Position numbers and translations under genes: made by a program
Assembly: GCF_000723205.1 (NCBI RefSeq)
Contig: NZ_HG315671.1
Span: 2,515,351-2,579,350, forward strand
Length of the DNA stretch: 64,000 nucleotides
Origin: Formosa agariphila KMM 3901
Lineage (GTDB): Bacteria; Bacteroidota; Bacteroidia; Flavobacteriales; Flavobacteriaceae
Direction: 5' to 3'
Part shown: piece after piece, positions 47,392-57,045 of the stretch
Numbering within the stretch: position 1 is the stretch's first letter
How the letters are laid out: each line of letters begins with the position of its first letter
The notes under the pieces: generated by a model
The model's database searches: none
What the model saw: the letters and a program-made list of their open reading frames with translations, nothing else
What the model was told of the DNA's origin: nothing

Positions 47392-48966
47392 TTATTTTAA
47401 TTCTAAATTTTCAATGTTTGAATACGCATTACCGCGCTTCTCATTGAAATGCTCAACCATAATTTTTAATTGATCAGGATTTGATTCTGCTAGATTATGC
47501 AGTTGAGCGCTATCTACTTTAAGATTATATAATTGATAGTCTTCATCGATACCTAATTCTATATTTACCTGAGTATTAATTGCATCGCCCTGATATGGAG
47601 GAATCATAATCCAATCGCCTTCGCGATATGCTGTTTTTGTATTTGCTTCAAGAATTAAAGACTTGCGCCCTATTTGACTTTCTCCTAAAAAGGCTTCTAA
47701 AAGATTTTCACTATCTGAAGGTTTTATTTCTCCATCTATAAGCGTTGCTAAAGACGCCATTAAATCCACCTGACACACTAAAGCATCGGATACTTGTGGT
47801 TTAATACTCCCTTCCCAATAGGTAATAAAAGGCACATGCGTACCCGCTTCAAACAAGCTGTATTTTCCGCCACGAAGACCACCTTTTGGGTCGTGATTTC
47901 CTATTTTTTCAACAGCTTCATCTTCGTAACCATCATTTAAAACCGGGCCATTATCACTTGAAAAAACAATTAATGTATTTTTTAAAAGACCTTCTTCTTT
48001 TAATGTTTCTATAAATTCACCAATAACCCAATCGGCTTCTAAAATCACGTCGCCACGAGGGCCTAAACCAGATTCCCCTTCAAATCTCGGATGTGGTGTT
48101 CTAGGTACATGCGGTTGCTGTAGCGCGTAATACAAGAAAAAAGGTTGGTCTTTATGGTTTTTAACGTAAGTCTGTGCCTTCTCTAAAAAGTGATCGGCCA
48201 TATCGACATCTGTCCACTTTGCAGCTTCGCCACCTTTCATATAACCAATTCTAGGAATACCGTTAACAATACTATTGTTATGGCCATGATGCCAGTTCAT
48301 GGTTAGTAGTTCGGGATTAGAAATAGCCGTTGGTTCGCCTTCAAAATTTTTATTATAATTCACTTCAATAGGATCATTTGGATCCAATCCAACCACATTA
48401 CCATTTTCAATATACACGGTTGGCACTCGATCTTGAGTCGCTGCCATGATGTATGAATAATCAAACCCAACTTCGTTCGGACTTGGAGAAATGTGGGAAT
48501 TCCAATCTACATGCCCTGAACCTAACCCTAAATGCCATTTGCCAACAACTGCAGTTTCATAACCTTTAGATTTAAATAATTTTGGAAGTGTTTCTTGAGT
48601 TGTAGAAATTAACAAAGGCGCCGTTCCTGGAAGGATTTTAGCATCCTTATTACGCCAAGGATACACACCCGTTAATATGGCATAACGACTTGGTGTACAC
48701 GTTGCAGAAGTGGCATAGCCATTAGTAAAGCGTACACCACCGTTAGCCAGTTTATCTATGTTTGGTGTTTGAAAAGCCGTTGCTCCATAGCAACTTAAAT
48801 CGCCATACCCTAAATCGTCTAAATAGATAACCACCACATTGGGCTTAGTCACCACTTTTTCAGCTTCAATGACCGTGTTCTTTTTTTCACTTTTACACTG
48901 TATAAAAGTGACACTTAAAACTGCTAAAAGAAAATGCTTAAGCACATTAGATTTAAGATAATTCAT
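47392..48966 (-). CDS. S1-family formylglycine-dependent sulfatase
   Basis: A 524-aa exported sulfatase; the N-terminus (FLLAVLSVTFIQCKSEKKN) looks like a lipoprotein signal with Cys near residue 25. Metal-site start VVVIYLDDLGYGDLSCYG near 45; sulfatase signature CTPSR near 93 within GYATSATCTPSRYAILTGVYPWR, whose Cys becomes formylglycine; LGKWHLGLGSGHVDWN-type motif near 145; IVFSSDNGPVLND near 325. Co-transcribed with GH3 and ALDH genes (gaps 13-16 nt). It differs from the sulfatases at 1644 (CAPSR) and 50456 (CGPSR) in length and signature and so presumably acts at a different sulfate position. Formylglycine formation needs a maturase that is not encoded in the window. Confidence 0.92.
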   Translation of the reverse strand: MNYLKSNVLKHFLLAVLSVTFIQCKSEKKNTVIEAEKVVTKPNVVVIYLDDLGYGDLSCYGATAFQTPNIDKLANGGVRFTNGYATSATCTPSRYAILTGVYPWRNKDAKILPGTAPLLISTTQETLPKLFKSKGYETAVVGKWHLGLGSGHVDWNSHISPSPNEVGFDYSYIMAATQDRVPTVYIENGNVVGLDPNDPIEVNYNKNFEGEPTAISNPELLTMNWHHGHNNSIVNGIPRIGYMKGGEAAKWTDVDMADHFLEKAQTYVKNHKDQPFFLYYALQQPHVPRTPHPRFEGESGLGPRGDVILEADWVIGEFIETLKEEGLLKNTLIVFSSDNGPVLNDGYEDEAVEKIGNHDPKGGLRGGKYSLFEAGTHVPFITYWEGSIKPQVSDALVCQVDLMASLATLIDGEIKPSDSENLLEAFLGESQIGRKSLILEANTKTAYREGDWIMIPPYQGDAINTQVNIELGIDEDYQLYNLKVDSAQLHNLAESNPDQLKIMVEHFNEKRGNAYSNIENLELK

Positions 48967-48982
48967 AGAAATAGCATTTTAA

Positions 48983-50437
48983 TTAAGCTTTATGTTTGAT
49001 GTAAAAAGTTTTCTTTTCTAAATACTGTTCAAAACCATATTTACCATCTTCACCACCAGACCCTGATAATTTATATCCGTTATGGAAGCCTTGATGTTGT
49101 TCACCATGCCCTCTATTTACATAGATTTCACCGTATTCTAATTCGTCATTACATTTCATAATGGTGTTCATATCATTGGTAAAAACCATCGCTGCTAAAC
49201 CGTATTCACAGTCGTTTGCATAACCAATAACTTCATCAAAAGAAGAGAACTTAAGCACAGGTAAAATTGGTCCGAAAGATTCTTCGTGAACAATCGTCAT
49301 ATCTTGTGTTACATTGGTTAAAACCGTTGGTTCGAACCAGAAGCCTTTTTCAAACTGTGCGCCTTCAGGACGCTTTCCGCCTGTGGCTACCGTAGCGCCT
49401 TCTTTGACAGATACAGCTACTAAATGCTCCATGTGTTTTAATTCTGAACCATTCACTTTTGGACCCATATCGGTTTCTTCAAGCATTGGATCACCTACTT
49501 TTATAGCTTTTACTTTGGCAATGAATTTATCCATAAACACATCGTAAATACCTTCATGTACATACATACGTTCGTTACACGTACATACTTGTCCGCAGTT
49601 ATCAAAACGTGAATGTAATGCCGCCTCTACAGCAGCATCAATATCAGCATCTTCAAATACTATAAATGGGGCTTTACCTCCTAATTCTAATTGTACATGC
49701 GTTAAGTTATTAGCCGCTAATCTTGCAATTTGCTGCCCTACAGGTGTAGACCCTGTCATAGTTACCATTTTAGTAATTGGATTTTCCACTAAGGCATTCC
49801 CCATAACACGACCTGGCCCTGTCAGGATATTTATAACACCAGCAGGAATCCCAACTTTATTCGCTAAGTTTCCTAACTCTAAAGTTGCTAAAGGCGTTTC
49901 GGAAGTTGGTTTAAGTACAATAGTATTTCCTGCCACCAAAGCAGGACCTAATTTACGACCAGCTAAAGCTAAAGGGAAATTCCAAGCGGTAATGGCAACA
50001 ACGACACCACGAGGAACTTTTTGAATCCAGATTTGCTCATTGGCATTATCTGAAGGAATGATATCCCCTTCAATACGACGAGCACCTTCACAAGCATATC
50101 TTATAAATGAAGCTGTAACAGCAACTTCAAAACGGGCTACTTTTAGAAGTTTCCCTTGCTCTTTAGTTAATAAATTGGCTAAATATTCGGTATTAGCTTC
50201 TATTTCATCAGCCAATTTATAAAGTAACTCAGCACGCTGACGTGCTGGTAATTTTTTCCATTCTTTTTGGGCTTTATCAGCAGCCTCCAAAGCTTCATTA
50301 GCTTCTTCTGCTGTTCCGTTTTGTACACGCGCCACAATTTCTTCTGTCGAAGGGCTTACAATATCAATTGTTTCTCCTGATGTTGATGTTCTCCACTCAC
50401 CATTAATGAATAGTTGATAATCTTTTATTTTTGTCAT
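48983..50437 (-). CDS. aldehyde dehydrogenase, likely 3,6-anhydro-L-galactose dehydrogenase
   Basis: A 484-aa cytoplasmic ALDH-superfamily enzyme. NAD-site WNFPLALAGRKLGPALVAGN near residue 155, MTGSTPVGQQIAR near 230, catalytic Glu in LELGGKAPF near 253, and catalytic Cys in NCGQVCTCNERMYV near 287. The AldA-like C-terminus is GFHNGYKLSGSGGEDGKYGFEQYLEKKTFYIKH. In characterised agar degraders an enzyme of this class oxidises AHG to 3,6-anhydro-L-galactonate, the substrate of the cycloisomerase encoded four genes downstream. Its place in an operon with GH117 makes this the best call. It is a distant in-window relative of the ALDH at 30872-32323. Exact substrate is inferred, not shown. Confidence 0.85.
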   Translation of the reverse strand: MTKIKDYQLFINGEWRTSTSGETIDIVSPSTEEIVARVQNGTAEEANEALEAADKAQKEWKKLPARQRAELLYKLADEIEANTEYLANLLTKEQGKLLKVARFEVAVTASFIRYACEGARRIEGDIIPSDNANEQIWIQKVPRGVVVAITAWNFPLALAGRKLGPALVAGNTIVLKPTSETPLATLELGNLANKVGIPAGVINILTGPGRVMGNALVENPITKMVTMTGSTPVGQQIARLAANNLTHVQLELGGKAPFIVFEDADIDAAVEAALHSRFDNCGQVCTCNERMYVHEGIYDVFMDKFIAKVKAIKVGDPMLEETDMGPKVNGSELKHMEHLVAVSVKEGATVATGGKRPEGAQFEKGFWFEPTVLTNVTQDMTIVHEESFGPILPVLKFSSFDEVIGYANDCEYGLAAMVFTNDMNTIMKCNDELEYGEIYVNRGHGEQHQGFHNGYKLSGSGGEDGKYGFEQYLEKKTFYIKHKA

Positions 50438-50455
50438 AATTAATCTTTTTAATTA

Positions 50456-51859
50456 TTAGTTTTTGTATTTATCTAGTCGCTCAATAGCGGCTTTTTCGTA
50501 CTTATGTTTTAACATCCACAAGGGACGTTCAAGAGATACTTCCCATTCAAAAAATTGTTTATACAAATCGTTAACAATATCTGGATGCGTTGTGGCTAAA
50601 TTGTTAATTTCAGCTTCGTCTTCAGCCAAATTGTACAATTCTGCTGGTCTATCTGGATAGCGAATTAATTTCCAATCAAGATGTCTTATTGCGCCACGAA
50701 CCTCTTTCTTCCAATACAATGTTTCGTGCGGTCTCAATTTGTTTTCTCCTGTTACGTATGGTAATAGATTGACACCATCTAAACCTGTGATTTGTTTTTC
50801 ATTACCTCCTGCTATATTGTAAAACGTAGCAAATAAATCTAAGGTGCTTATAGGATATTGGTAGGTTGTATTCTTTTGTTTATTTTTTGGTAAGGCCATT
50901 AAAAACGGGACACGAATACCACCCTCTAAGTGATTGGCTTTTGTGCCTCCTAATGGTTTATTTAAAGATGCATTAGTATCTGAAGGGCCACCATTATCAT
51001 TTGTAAAAACAATGATGGTATTTTCGCGTAAACCTAGTTCGTCTAGCTTATCGATTACTTTACCGCAAGCACGGTCTAAAGCCAGAGTCATAGCCGCTAA
51101 GGTTTTTCTTTTTCCTTCTAAATTTGGAAACTTTTTTAAATCGTCTGGATGCGCTTCCATTGGGGTATGCACTGCATTAAAAGATAAATACACAAAAAAT
51201 GGTTGCGCCTTATTTTCTTCTATAAATTGAATAGTTTCATTAGCCAAGGCATCGGTTAAATATAATTCTGACTCTTCAAAATTGCCAAAACCACGTTCCA
51301 TTCGGTCTTCTTTTCTAGAGCTTTTATTGTTTTCGTCAAACTCGTAATAACTTCTAGCACCGCCTCTAAATCCGTAAAACGTATCAAAACCTCTTTTTGT
51401 TGGATGAAAACGATCGGCATTACCCATATGCCATTTCCCAAACAAAGCCGTTTTATAACCTTGCTCTTGTAGATATTCTGAAATTAGCTTTTGATCAAGT
51501 GGTAAGCCCATTTCATCTCCAATGATTCCCGAAGCACTCATGTATCCTGGTACATTGTTTTCTTCGTAACCAAATCGTTGTTGGTATTTCCCCGTTAAAA
51601 TTCCGGCTCTTGAAGGGCCGCAAACAGCTGCAGACACGTAAGCTTGTGTAAACTTTACGCCGCTTTTAGCTAAAGCATCTAAATGCGGTGTTTTGAATTC
51701 CTTGCTGCCCTGAAAACCAAAATCAGCATAACCTGCATCATCAGATAAGATGAATACGATGTTAGGCTGATTTTGACCATACATATATGAAAACACCCCA
51801 AAAATAAATGCTATTAAAATTGGTGATTTCATGGATTTACTATTTTGAATGTTTTTCAT
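50456..51859 (-). CDS. S1-family formylglycine-dependent sulfatase
   Basis: A 467-aa exported sulfatase. The signal peptide is best read from the second Met ([20 protein letters not shown], start at 51832), though the frame opens at 51859. [18 protein letters not shown] provides metal ligands near residue 40; the signature CGPSR lies near 82 in [42 protein letters not shown] near 145; [14 protein letters not shown] near 290. The length and the [10 protein letters not shown] and GFDTFYGF segments resemble exo-sulfatases of algal polysaccharide loci. It lies between the ALDH and the short-chain dehydrogenase (gaps of 18 and 22 nt). Together with the other two sulfatases it points to a sulfated agar or porphyran rather than neutral agarose alone. 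Confidence 0.92.
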   Translation of the reverse strand: MKNIQNSKSMKSPILIAFIFGVFSYMYGQNQPNIVFILSDDAGYADFGFQGSKEFKTPHLDALAKSGVKFTQAYVSAAVCGPSRAGILTGKYQQRFGYEENNVPGYMSASGIIGDEMGLPLDQKLISEYLQEQGYKTALFGKWHMGNADRFHPTKRGFDTFYGFRGGARSYYEFDENNKSSRKEDRMERGFGNFEESELYLTDALANETIQFIEENKAQPFFVYLSFNAVHTPMEAHPDDLKKFPNLEGKRKTLAAMTLALDRACGKVIDKLDELGLRENTIIVFTNDNGGPSDTNASLNKPLGGTKANHLEGGIRVPFLMALPKNKQKNTTYQYPISTLDLFATFYNIAGGNEKQITGLDGVNLLPYVTGENKLRPHETLYWKKEVRGAIRHLDWKLIRYPDRPAELYNLAEDEAEINNLATTHPDIVNDLYKQFFEWEVSLERPLWMLKHKYEKAAIERLDKYKN

Positions 51860-51881
51860 ATTTATTTAATTATGGAATGAA

Positions 51882-52652
51882 TTATCTTCCCATCCAACCA
51901 CCGTCTACTAAAACGATAGATCCATTCATGTAACTTGCTGCTTCCGATGCTAAGAAAACAGTTGGCCCAGCAAAATCTTCTGGTTTACCCCAACGTCCTG
52001 CAGGAATACGTGATAAAATAGATTCCGAACGTGCTGGATCGTTTCTTAAAGCTTCAGTATTATCTGTTGCGATATATCCTGGAGCAATCGCGTTTACATT
52101 TACGCCTTTCCCTGCCCATTCGTTAGCAAATGCCATAGTTAACTGACCAATAGCACCTTTACTTGCTGCATATCCTGGCACAGTAATTCCGCCTTGGAAG
52201 GTTAACAATGATGCTGTGAAAATGATTTTACCAGCACCTCTTTTCACCATTTCTTTCCCGATTTCACGCGTTAAAATGAATTGTGCATTTTGATTAACCT
52301 CAATAACTTTATCCCACATTTCATCTGGATGCTCTGCTGCAGGTGTTCTTAATATTGTACCTGCATTATTAACTAAAATGTCTATTTGTGGATGATCAGT
52401 TTTTGCAGCTTCAATAAATTTATATAGCGATTTTCTATCTGAAAAATCACATTGATAAGCTGAGAATGTCTTTCCTCTAGCTTCCACTTCTTTTGAAACA
52501 TCACTTCCTGATAGTTCTAAAGAGGCAGAAACTCCAATAATATTAGCACCAGCTTCGGCTAAACCGATAGCCATAGCCTTACCTATTCCTCTTTTACAAC
52601 CTGTAACTAAAGCTGTTTTTCCCTCTAAACTGAATGTATTTAAAATGCTCAT
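51882..52652 (-). CDS. short-chain dehydrogenase/reductase (KduD-like)
   Basis: A 256-aa cytoplasmic SDR. The cofactor motif TGCKRGIGKAMA lies near residue 17, NNAGTILRTPA near 93, and the catalytic Tyr-Lys in GYAASKGAIGQ near 160, followed by VNAIAPGYIATDNT near 185. It most resembles 2-deoxy-D-gluconate 3-dehydrogenase/KduD proteins, which act on keto-deoxy sugar acids. Known AHG routes need oxidation of 2-keto-3-deoxy-L-galactonate at C5 and reduction to 2-keto-3-deoxy-D-gluconate. This SDR and the zinc-type dehydrogenase next to it (21 nt away) are natural candidates for those two steps; which does which cannot be read from sequence. Confidence 0.85.
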   Translation of the reverse strand: MSILNTFSLEGKTALVTGCKRGIGKAMAIGLAEAGANIIGVSASLELSGSDVSKEVEARGKTFSAYQCDFSDRKSLYKFIEAAKTDHPQIDILVNNAGTILRTPAAEHPDEMWDKVIEVNQNAQFILTREIGKEMVKRGAGKIIFTASLLTFQGGITVPGYAASKGAIGQLTMAFANEWAGKGVNVNAIAPGYIATDNTEALRNDPARSESILSRIPAGRWGKPEDFAGPTVFLASEAASYMNGSIVLVDGGWMGR

Positions 52653-52673
52653 AATCGTATGTTTTATTTTATA

Positions 52674-53690
52674 TTATAATTGACAATCCATTAATACTTT
52701 TAATCCATCAGGATTACTATCGATATTTTCGAAAACTTGCTGAATATTACTCAATGGTTGTACATCGGTAATCATGTCTTCAAAAGGCAATTCGTTAGCT
52801 GTGATGAGTTCGATAGATTTTTCATAATCTTCTTTTTCATACACACGTGCACCAATTAAGCTTAATTCTTTCCAAAAGAACTTAAATAAATCAACTGGCT
52901 TTTTTTCACCATGAATAGCTACCATTACTATACGGCCGCGAATTCCAGCCACCTCACACATGACATCCAAAGCGGGTTGTACACCTGCAACTTCAAATAC
53001 CACATCTGCTCTACGATTTTCTGTTTTACTTTTTACATAGTCTACTAAATCGATATCTAACGGACTTACAGCATCAAAACCTAAAGCTTTAGCTTTTTCA
53101 ATACGCTTTGGATTGACTTCAGAAATAATAACTTGAGCGCCAACTTCTTTAGCAACCATCGCTACTAATAATCCGATTGGCCCACCACCTAAAACCACAG
53201 CTGTTTCACCTTCTACTAAGCCACTTCTGCGTACATCATGCGTTGCTACTGATAATGGTTCTATTAAAGCCGCCAATTTTAAATCGGTTGTTTCTTTTAG
53301 TTTATGTAATACAAAGGTTGGTACATTCCAATATTGTTGCATTGCACCTTCACTATCTATTCCAATAAATTTTAATTCTTCACAAATGTGATTAAAACCT
53401 TTATCTGAAGCTTTTACTTTACGATCATCTAACGGACGAACGACTACTTTATCGCCAATAGCATAATCTGTAACGCCATCGCCTACAGCATCAATAACAC
53501 CCGACATTTCATGACCAATGGTTACCGGAATCTTTACACGTTTATCCATCATACCATGATAAATATGTACATCTGTACCGCAAACCCCTGCATACGCCAC
53601 TTTAATTCGTACTTCATTAGGCGCTGGTGTCTCTATCTCTTTTTCTATAACAGTGAAAGTGTTATTACCTTCATAGTGTGTTGCTTTCAT
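52674..53690 (-). CDS. zinc-type (MDR) alcohol/polyol dehydrogenase
   Basis: A 338-aa medium-chain dehydrogenase. Catalytic zinc region GVCGTDVHIYHG near residue 35 and GHEMSGVIDAVGDGV near 60; Rossmann motif VLGGGPIGLLVAMVAKEVGAQVI near 165. The segment that normally carries the four structural-zinc cysteines (RPLDDRKVKASDKGFNHICEE near 85-110) has only one Cys, so the structural zinc is probably absent. It resembles galactitol/threonine/sorbitol-type dehydrogenases. Placed between the SDR and the first gene (GH2) of the AHG operon, it may catalyse one of the two redox steps that convert 2-keto-3-deoxy-L-galactonate to 2-keto-3-deoxy-D-gluconate. Confidence 0.87.
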   Translation of the reverse strand: MKATHYEGNNTFTVIEKEIETPAPNEVRIKVAYAGVCGTDVHIYHGMMDKRVKIPVTIGHEMSGVIDAVGDGVTDYAIGDKVVVRPLDDRKVKASDKGFNHICEELKFIGIDSEGAMQQYWNVPTFVLHKLKETTDLKLAALIEPLSVATHDVRRSGLVEGETAVVLGGGPIGLLVAMVAKEVGAQVIISEVNPKRIEKAKALGFDAVSPLDIDLVDYVKSKTENRRADVVFEVAGVQPALDVMCEVAGIRGRIVMVAIHGEKKPVDLFKFFWKELSLIGARVYEKEDYEKSIELITANELPFEDMITDVQPLSNIQQVFENIDSNPDGLKVLMDCQL

Positions 53691-53705
53691 ATTAACTTAT
53701 TTATT

Positions 53706-56243
53706 TTAATTACTTTTTATTGAAATTACAGTATCCTTTATCCCTTTACTTTTTGCCGTTACCTGTATTGTACCAGGTGAACCTGTTGCTTGAATTACTA
53801 ATAAAGTTTTTCCATTATGTGTTATGTTTTTATTAGATTGAAAAGGCTGAACACTTTTTTTCCACCCATTATCTACACCCAATAATTTTGCAGGACCGGT
53901 AATTTCATATGTAATCTCACGATTATCTATAGAAACAGGATTTCCTTTATCATCCTTTAATTGTACTACGATATTTGAAACATCATAATGATTTGCTTTA
54001 AGTAAAGTATTGTCTGGTATCATTTGAATTTCAGATGTTTTTGATGCCGTAGTAAGTATAGATTCTGTTTGAACTCCACCTTTTCTACCCCTAGCAATCA
54101 ATTCACCTTCTACGAAAGGCACACCCCATTTATAGATATGATCTTGAAAATCTTTTAAATATTTTTTACCTAAAGACTTTTCATTTAAAAACAATTCAAT
54201 TTCATCACAATTAGAATAGATTTCGATAGAAACCATTTCTCCTTTTTTATAGTTCCAATGCGTATTTACATCTTGCCATTCCCAAAGAGCTTGTTTCCAT
54301 TTTTCAGGGTCTTTAGCTACTATTTCTCCTTTATCATTAATTTTATTTATAGACTTATCTATTGTTTGTGTAGCGATATGAATCATTGGCTTATCTGTCC
54401 ACAGTGACTTCATCATATAATAGGATCCTTTTGGAAAACCTGCTGTTGTTAATAAACCTGAAGGCTGAACACGTACTGGCCAAGGCTCTCTAATTTCTCC
54501 CATATAATCGACTCCCGTCCAAAGAAATGTTCCAGAAATAAACGGGCGTTCCATGACTGCTTTCCACTCATGAAACTGAGGAAGACTTTCTGTACCCATA
54601 ATTGGTTTATCTGGATAATTTTCATGTCCATAATCATATAAGACACTTCTGTAACTATACCCTATTACATCTAAAGCATCTGAATACCCAGATAAATGGC
54701 TCACAGAAGGTAAGATCATGTTAGCTGTGATAGGACGTGTAGTATCTAAAGATTTTGCCCATCGCGATAATTTATTTGCAGTTTTACCTATATCGTATTT
54801 AGCTTTTGGTAAAACTTCTAATTGTTTTTTAATTTGTTCTGGGGTAAAAGGTGGCTCAGACCAAAAGTAACTTCCATTCCAATCTAGGTTATTAAAAAAA
54901 CCTGTCGCATCTGCGTTTCTAGGATAGGTCCATTCAATTTCATTTCCTATACTCCACTGAATTATTGAAGGGTGATTACGGTGACTTAACATTACATTTG
55001 TTAAATCTTTCTGAGCCCATTCCTGAAAATGTTCGCCATAACCATTTGTTATATAATCAACCGATTGTTGATTCATATTATAACGCTTATCTTTTGGGTT
55101 ATCCCATTCGTCGAAGAACTCATCTTGAACTAAAAAGCCCATTTCATCACATAAATCTAAAAATTCAGTTGAACCTGGATGATGTGAAATTCGTATTGCA
55201 TTTGCACCTCCATCTTTTAGAATTTGAAGACGTCTCTTCCAAACACCTTTAGGAACTGCAGTACCTACAAGTCCACCATCTTGGTGCAAACACAATCCCT
55301 TTATTTTTATATGTTCTTCATTCAAGAAAAAACCTTTATTAACATCAAATTCAATTGATCGTATTCCAAAAGGTGTTTCAACGCGATCTATTACTGTGTT
55401 ATTTTTAGTGATAATAGTTACCGCTTTATAACGGTTAGGAGAGCTTATACTCCATAGCTGAGGATTGGCCACAGTTAATTGTTGAGTAATCTCTCCTTTA
55501 GACTTAGCATTAACAGAAACTTCTGTGCTTGTCTTAGTAACTTCTTTATTATTTGCATCTAAGACTTTAGAGGTAACTACTACTTTTTCATTGGTATCAA
55601 ATTCATTATTAAAACTTATATCAACTTGTACTTCAGACTTCTCTTTAGAAACCACAGGTGTCGTAATAAATGTGCCCCATATAGGAACATGTAATTTATT
55701 AGTTGTTATAAGTTTTACATTTCTATAAATCCCTGCTCCAGTATACCAACGACTATCAGCAAATCGGCTATGATCTATTTTAACAATAAGGGTGTTAGCT
55801 TTTCCGTTAGTATTTAAATATGGTGTTAAATCGTAGTAAAAAGGAGAATATCCATACGGGTGGAAACCCAGTTTATTTCCATTTAAATACACTTCAGAAT
55901 TATTATAAACACCATCAAATAAAATATATGTTAGCTCATTATCTTTTGAACTAACTTGAAATTCTTTTTTATAATACCCATACCCTACACTAGGTATAAA
56001 TCCAGTTGCTTTAGCATCTTTCCCTAAAGATTCATCAAAATCGTTTTCGACAACCCAGTCATGTGGTAGATTTACTTTTTTATAGTTAGTATCAAGAATA
56101 CTATTGTAGTCAACATCTGTTTCACTTAAATAAAAACTCCAATCTAGATTAAAATCTAATTCCCTATTTAATTCACTTGTATTTTGCGAAAAAGACAAAA
56201 ATTGAATCAAACCAATAAAAACAACACAAATTATATTCCTCAT
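53706..56243 (-). CDS. GH2 beta-galactosidase-type glycosidase, second copy
   Basis: Exo-acting GH2 enzyme. The frame opens at 56267, but the Met at 56243 begins a signal peptide ([20 protein letters not shown]), so that start is preferred (845 aa). Motifs: [12 protein letters not shown] near residue 58, [17 protein letters not shown] near 105, [13 protein letters not shown] near 165, acid/base [14 protein letters not shown] near 428, and nucleophile [15 protein letters not shown] near 550, followed by [11 protein letters not shown]. The C-terminal Ig-like domains contain [12 protein letters not shown]. It is a paralogue of the 12731-15268 protein. It is the first gene of an 11-gene minus-strand operon whose gaps are all 9-41 nt. 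An operator-like 18-mer lies at 56304-56321. Likely releases galactose from agar or porphyran oligosaccharides. Confidence 0.9.
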   Translation of the reverse strand: MRNIICVVFIGLIQFLSFSQNTSELNRELDFNLDWSFYLSETDVDYNSILDTNYKKVNLPHDWVVENDFDESLGKDAKATGFIPSVGYGYYKKEFQVSSKDNELTYILFDGVYNNSEVYLNGNKLGFHPYGYSPFYYDLTPYLNTNGKANTLIVKIDHSRFADSRWYTGAGIYRNVKLITTNKLHVPIWGTFITTPVVSKEKSEVQVDISFNNEFDTNEKVVVTSKVLDANNKEVTKTSTEVSVNAKSKGEITQQLTVANPQLWSISSPNRYKAVTIITKNNTVIDRVETPFGIRSIEFDVNKGFFLNEEHIKIKGLCLHQDGGLVGTAVPKGVWKRRLQILKDGGANAIRISHHPGSTEFLDLCDEMGFLVQDEFFDEWDNPKDKRYNMNQQSVDYITNGYGEHFQEWAQKDLTNVMLSHRNHPSIIQWSIGNEIEWTYPRNADATGFFNNLDWNGSYFWSEPPFTPEQIKKQLEVLPKAKYDIGKTANKLSRWAKSLDTTRPITANMILPSVSHLSGYSDALDVIGYSYRSVLYDYGHENYPDKPIMGTESLPQFHEWKAVMERPFISGTFLWTGVDYMGEIREPWPVRVQPSGLLTTAGFPKGSYYMMKSLWTDKPMIHIATQTIDKSINKINDKGEIVAKDPEKWKQALWEWQDVNTHWNYKKGEMVSIEIYSNCDEIELFLNEKSLGKKYLKDFQDHIYKWGVPFVEGELIARGRKGGVQTESILTTASKTSEIQMIPDNTLLKANHYDVSNIVVQLKDDKGNPVSIDNREITYEITGPAKLLGVDNGWKKSVQPFQSNKNITHNGKTLLVIQATGSPGTIQVTAKSKGIKDTVISIKSN

Positions 56244-56264
56244 TTTTAACAAATTATTAGAATA

Positions 56265-56321
56265 CAAAATTGGTTGATATTATTAATAATAAGTCTTTTT
56301 CAAACTAGACTAGAACTATAC
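56265..56321 (-). promoter_or_regulatory. operator GTATAGTTCTAGTCTAGT with 31-nt-spaced CAATTTTG for the 11-gene operon
   Basis: On the minus strand the operator (56321 down to 56304) holds GTATAGT and GTCTAGT with starts 11 bp apart. Exactly 31 nt further is CAATTTTG (56272 down to 56265), one mismatch from TAnnTTTG, 21 nt ahead of the preferred GH2 start at 56243. This supports the later start, because the upstream Met at 56267 would overlap the promoter box. Confidence 0.68.
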
Positions 56322-57045
56322 AATACCTGTTTAGCTCTCTATTTAACTACAAATACACTGAACAATTCATTAAACCTTGCTCTTTTATGGGAAATTTAAA
56401 AGCTAAGTATTTGGAAATATTTTTACGCTAGTTCATATAGAATTCTCGTAAGTATTATGCAATAGATTGCATTTTAAATCAATAATAAGTCATGTTTATT
56501 GTTAGCTTGAAGAACATAAATTAACTATTCAAAAACATAAAATTACATGGATAAAAACTGAAAGTAGTGCAGTAATAACAAGTAAAACCTCCTATTCCTT
56601 CAAAAAATTATCTAGACAAATAAAAGATACCAATCACTACTCTCTCTAATTAACTTATCATCAATACGAGCTACAGAAAATATAAAAATTATTAATTCAT
56701 CTATTTACACAATGATATTTTACTAAATTCTTAGTATTTATTATATTTTTTAATAATTTAACACTAGACAATAACTGAACATTATAAACTATTTAACAGC
56801 TTAACAACATAACAACCACACTACACCCATAAAACATAACAACCTACAATACAACAACTTAACACCACAAATACCAACCTAAATAACAACAAAACCGTAT
56901 TAAAACTAGACAAAACATATCTTATCTACTAAACCAAAACCTAAAAATCACTATTTATTTTATTTACATTTGAAAAACAAGCAAACCAAACTTTAGTACA
57001 TGTCTTACTGTACAAAAGAAACTAACATTCAATTCATTAAACCAA
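56322..57045. other. spacer upstream of the TPR regulator, with a 96-nt G-free tract
   Basis: No gene is visible. From about 56801 to 56896 the plus strand contains no G and is rich in AAC repeats. A degenerate operator copy (GTTCAGTTATTGTCTAGT on the minus strand, 56780-56763) and a lone ACTAGAC (56905-56911) are present. A TACATTTG box lies at 56965-56972, 73 nt ahead of the regulator start codon, with a small hairpin GTACA/TGTAC just after it. Confidence 0.5.
56965..56972 (+). promoter_or_regulatory. candidate -7 box (TACATTTG) for the TPR regulator
   Basis: Full match to TAnnTTTG, 73 nt before the start codon at 57046. No -33 match at the usual distance, which suits activator dependence. 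The half-site ACTAGAC lies 53 nt upstream of it. Confidence 0.4.

Noticed and set aside
56763-56780. GTTCAGTTATTGTCTAGT (minus strand) as a further full operator
   Set aside because: Two mismatches to the consensus and no TAnnTTTG-like box 31 nt away; kept only as a degenerate copy.
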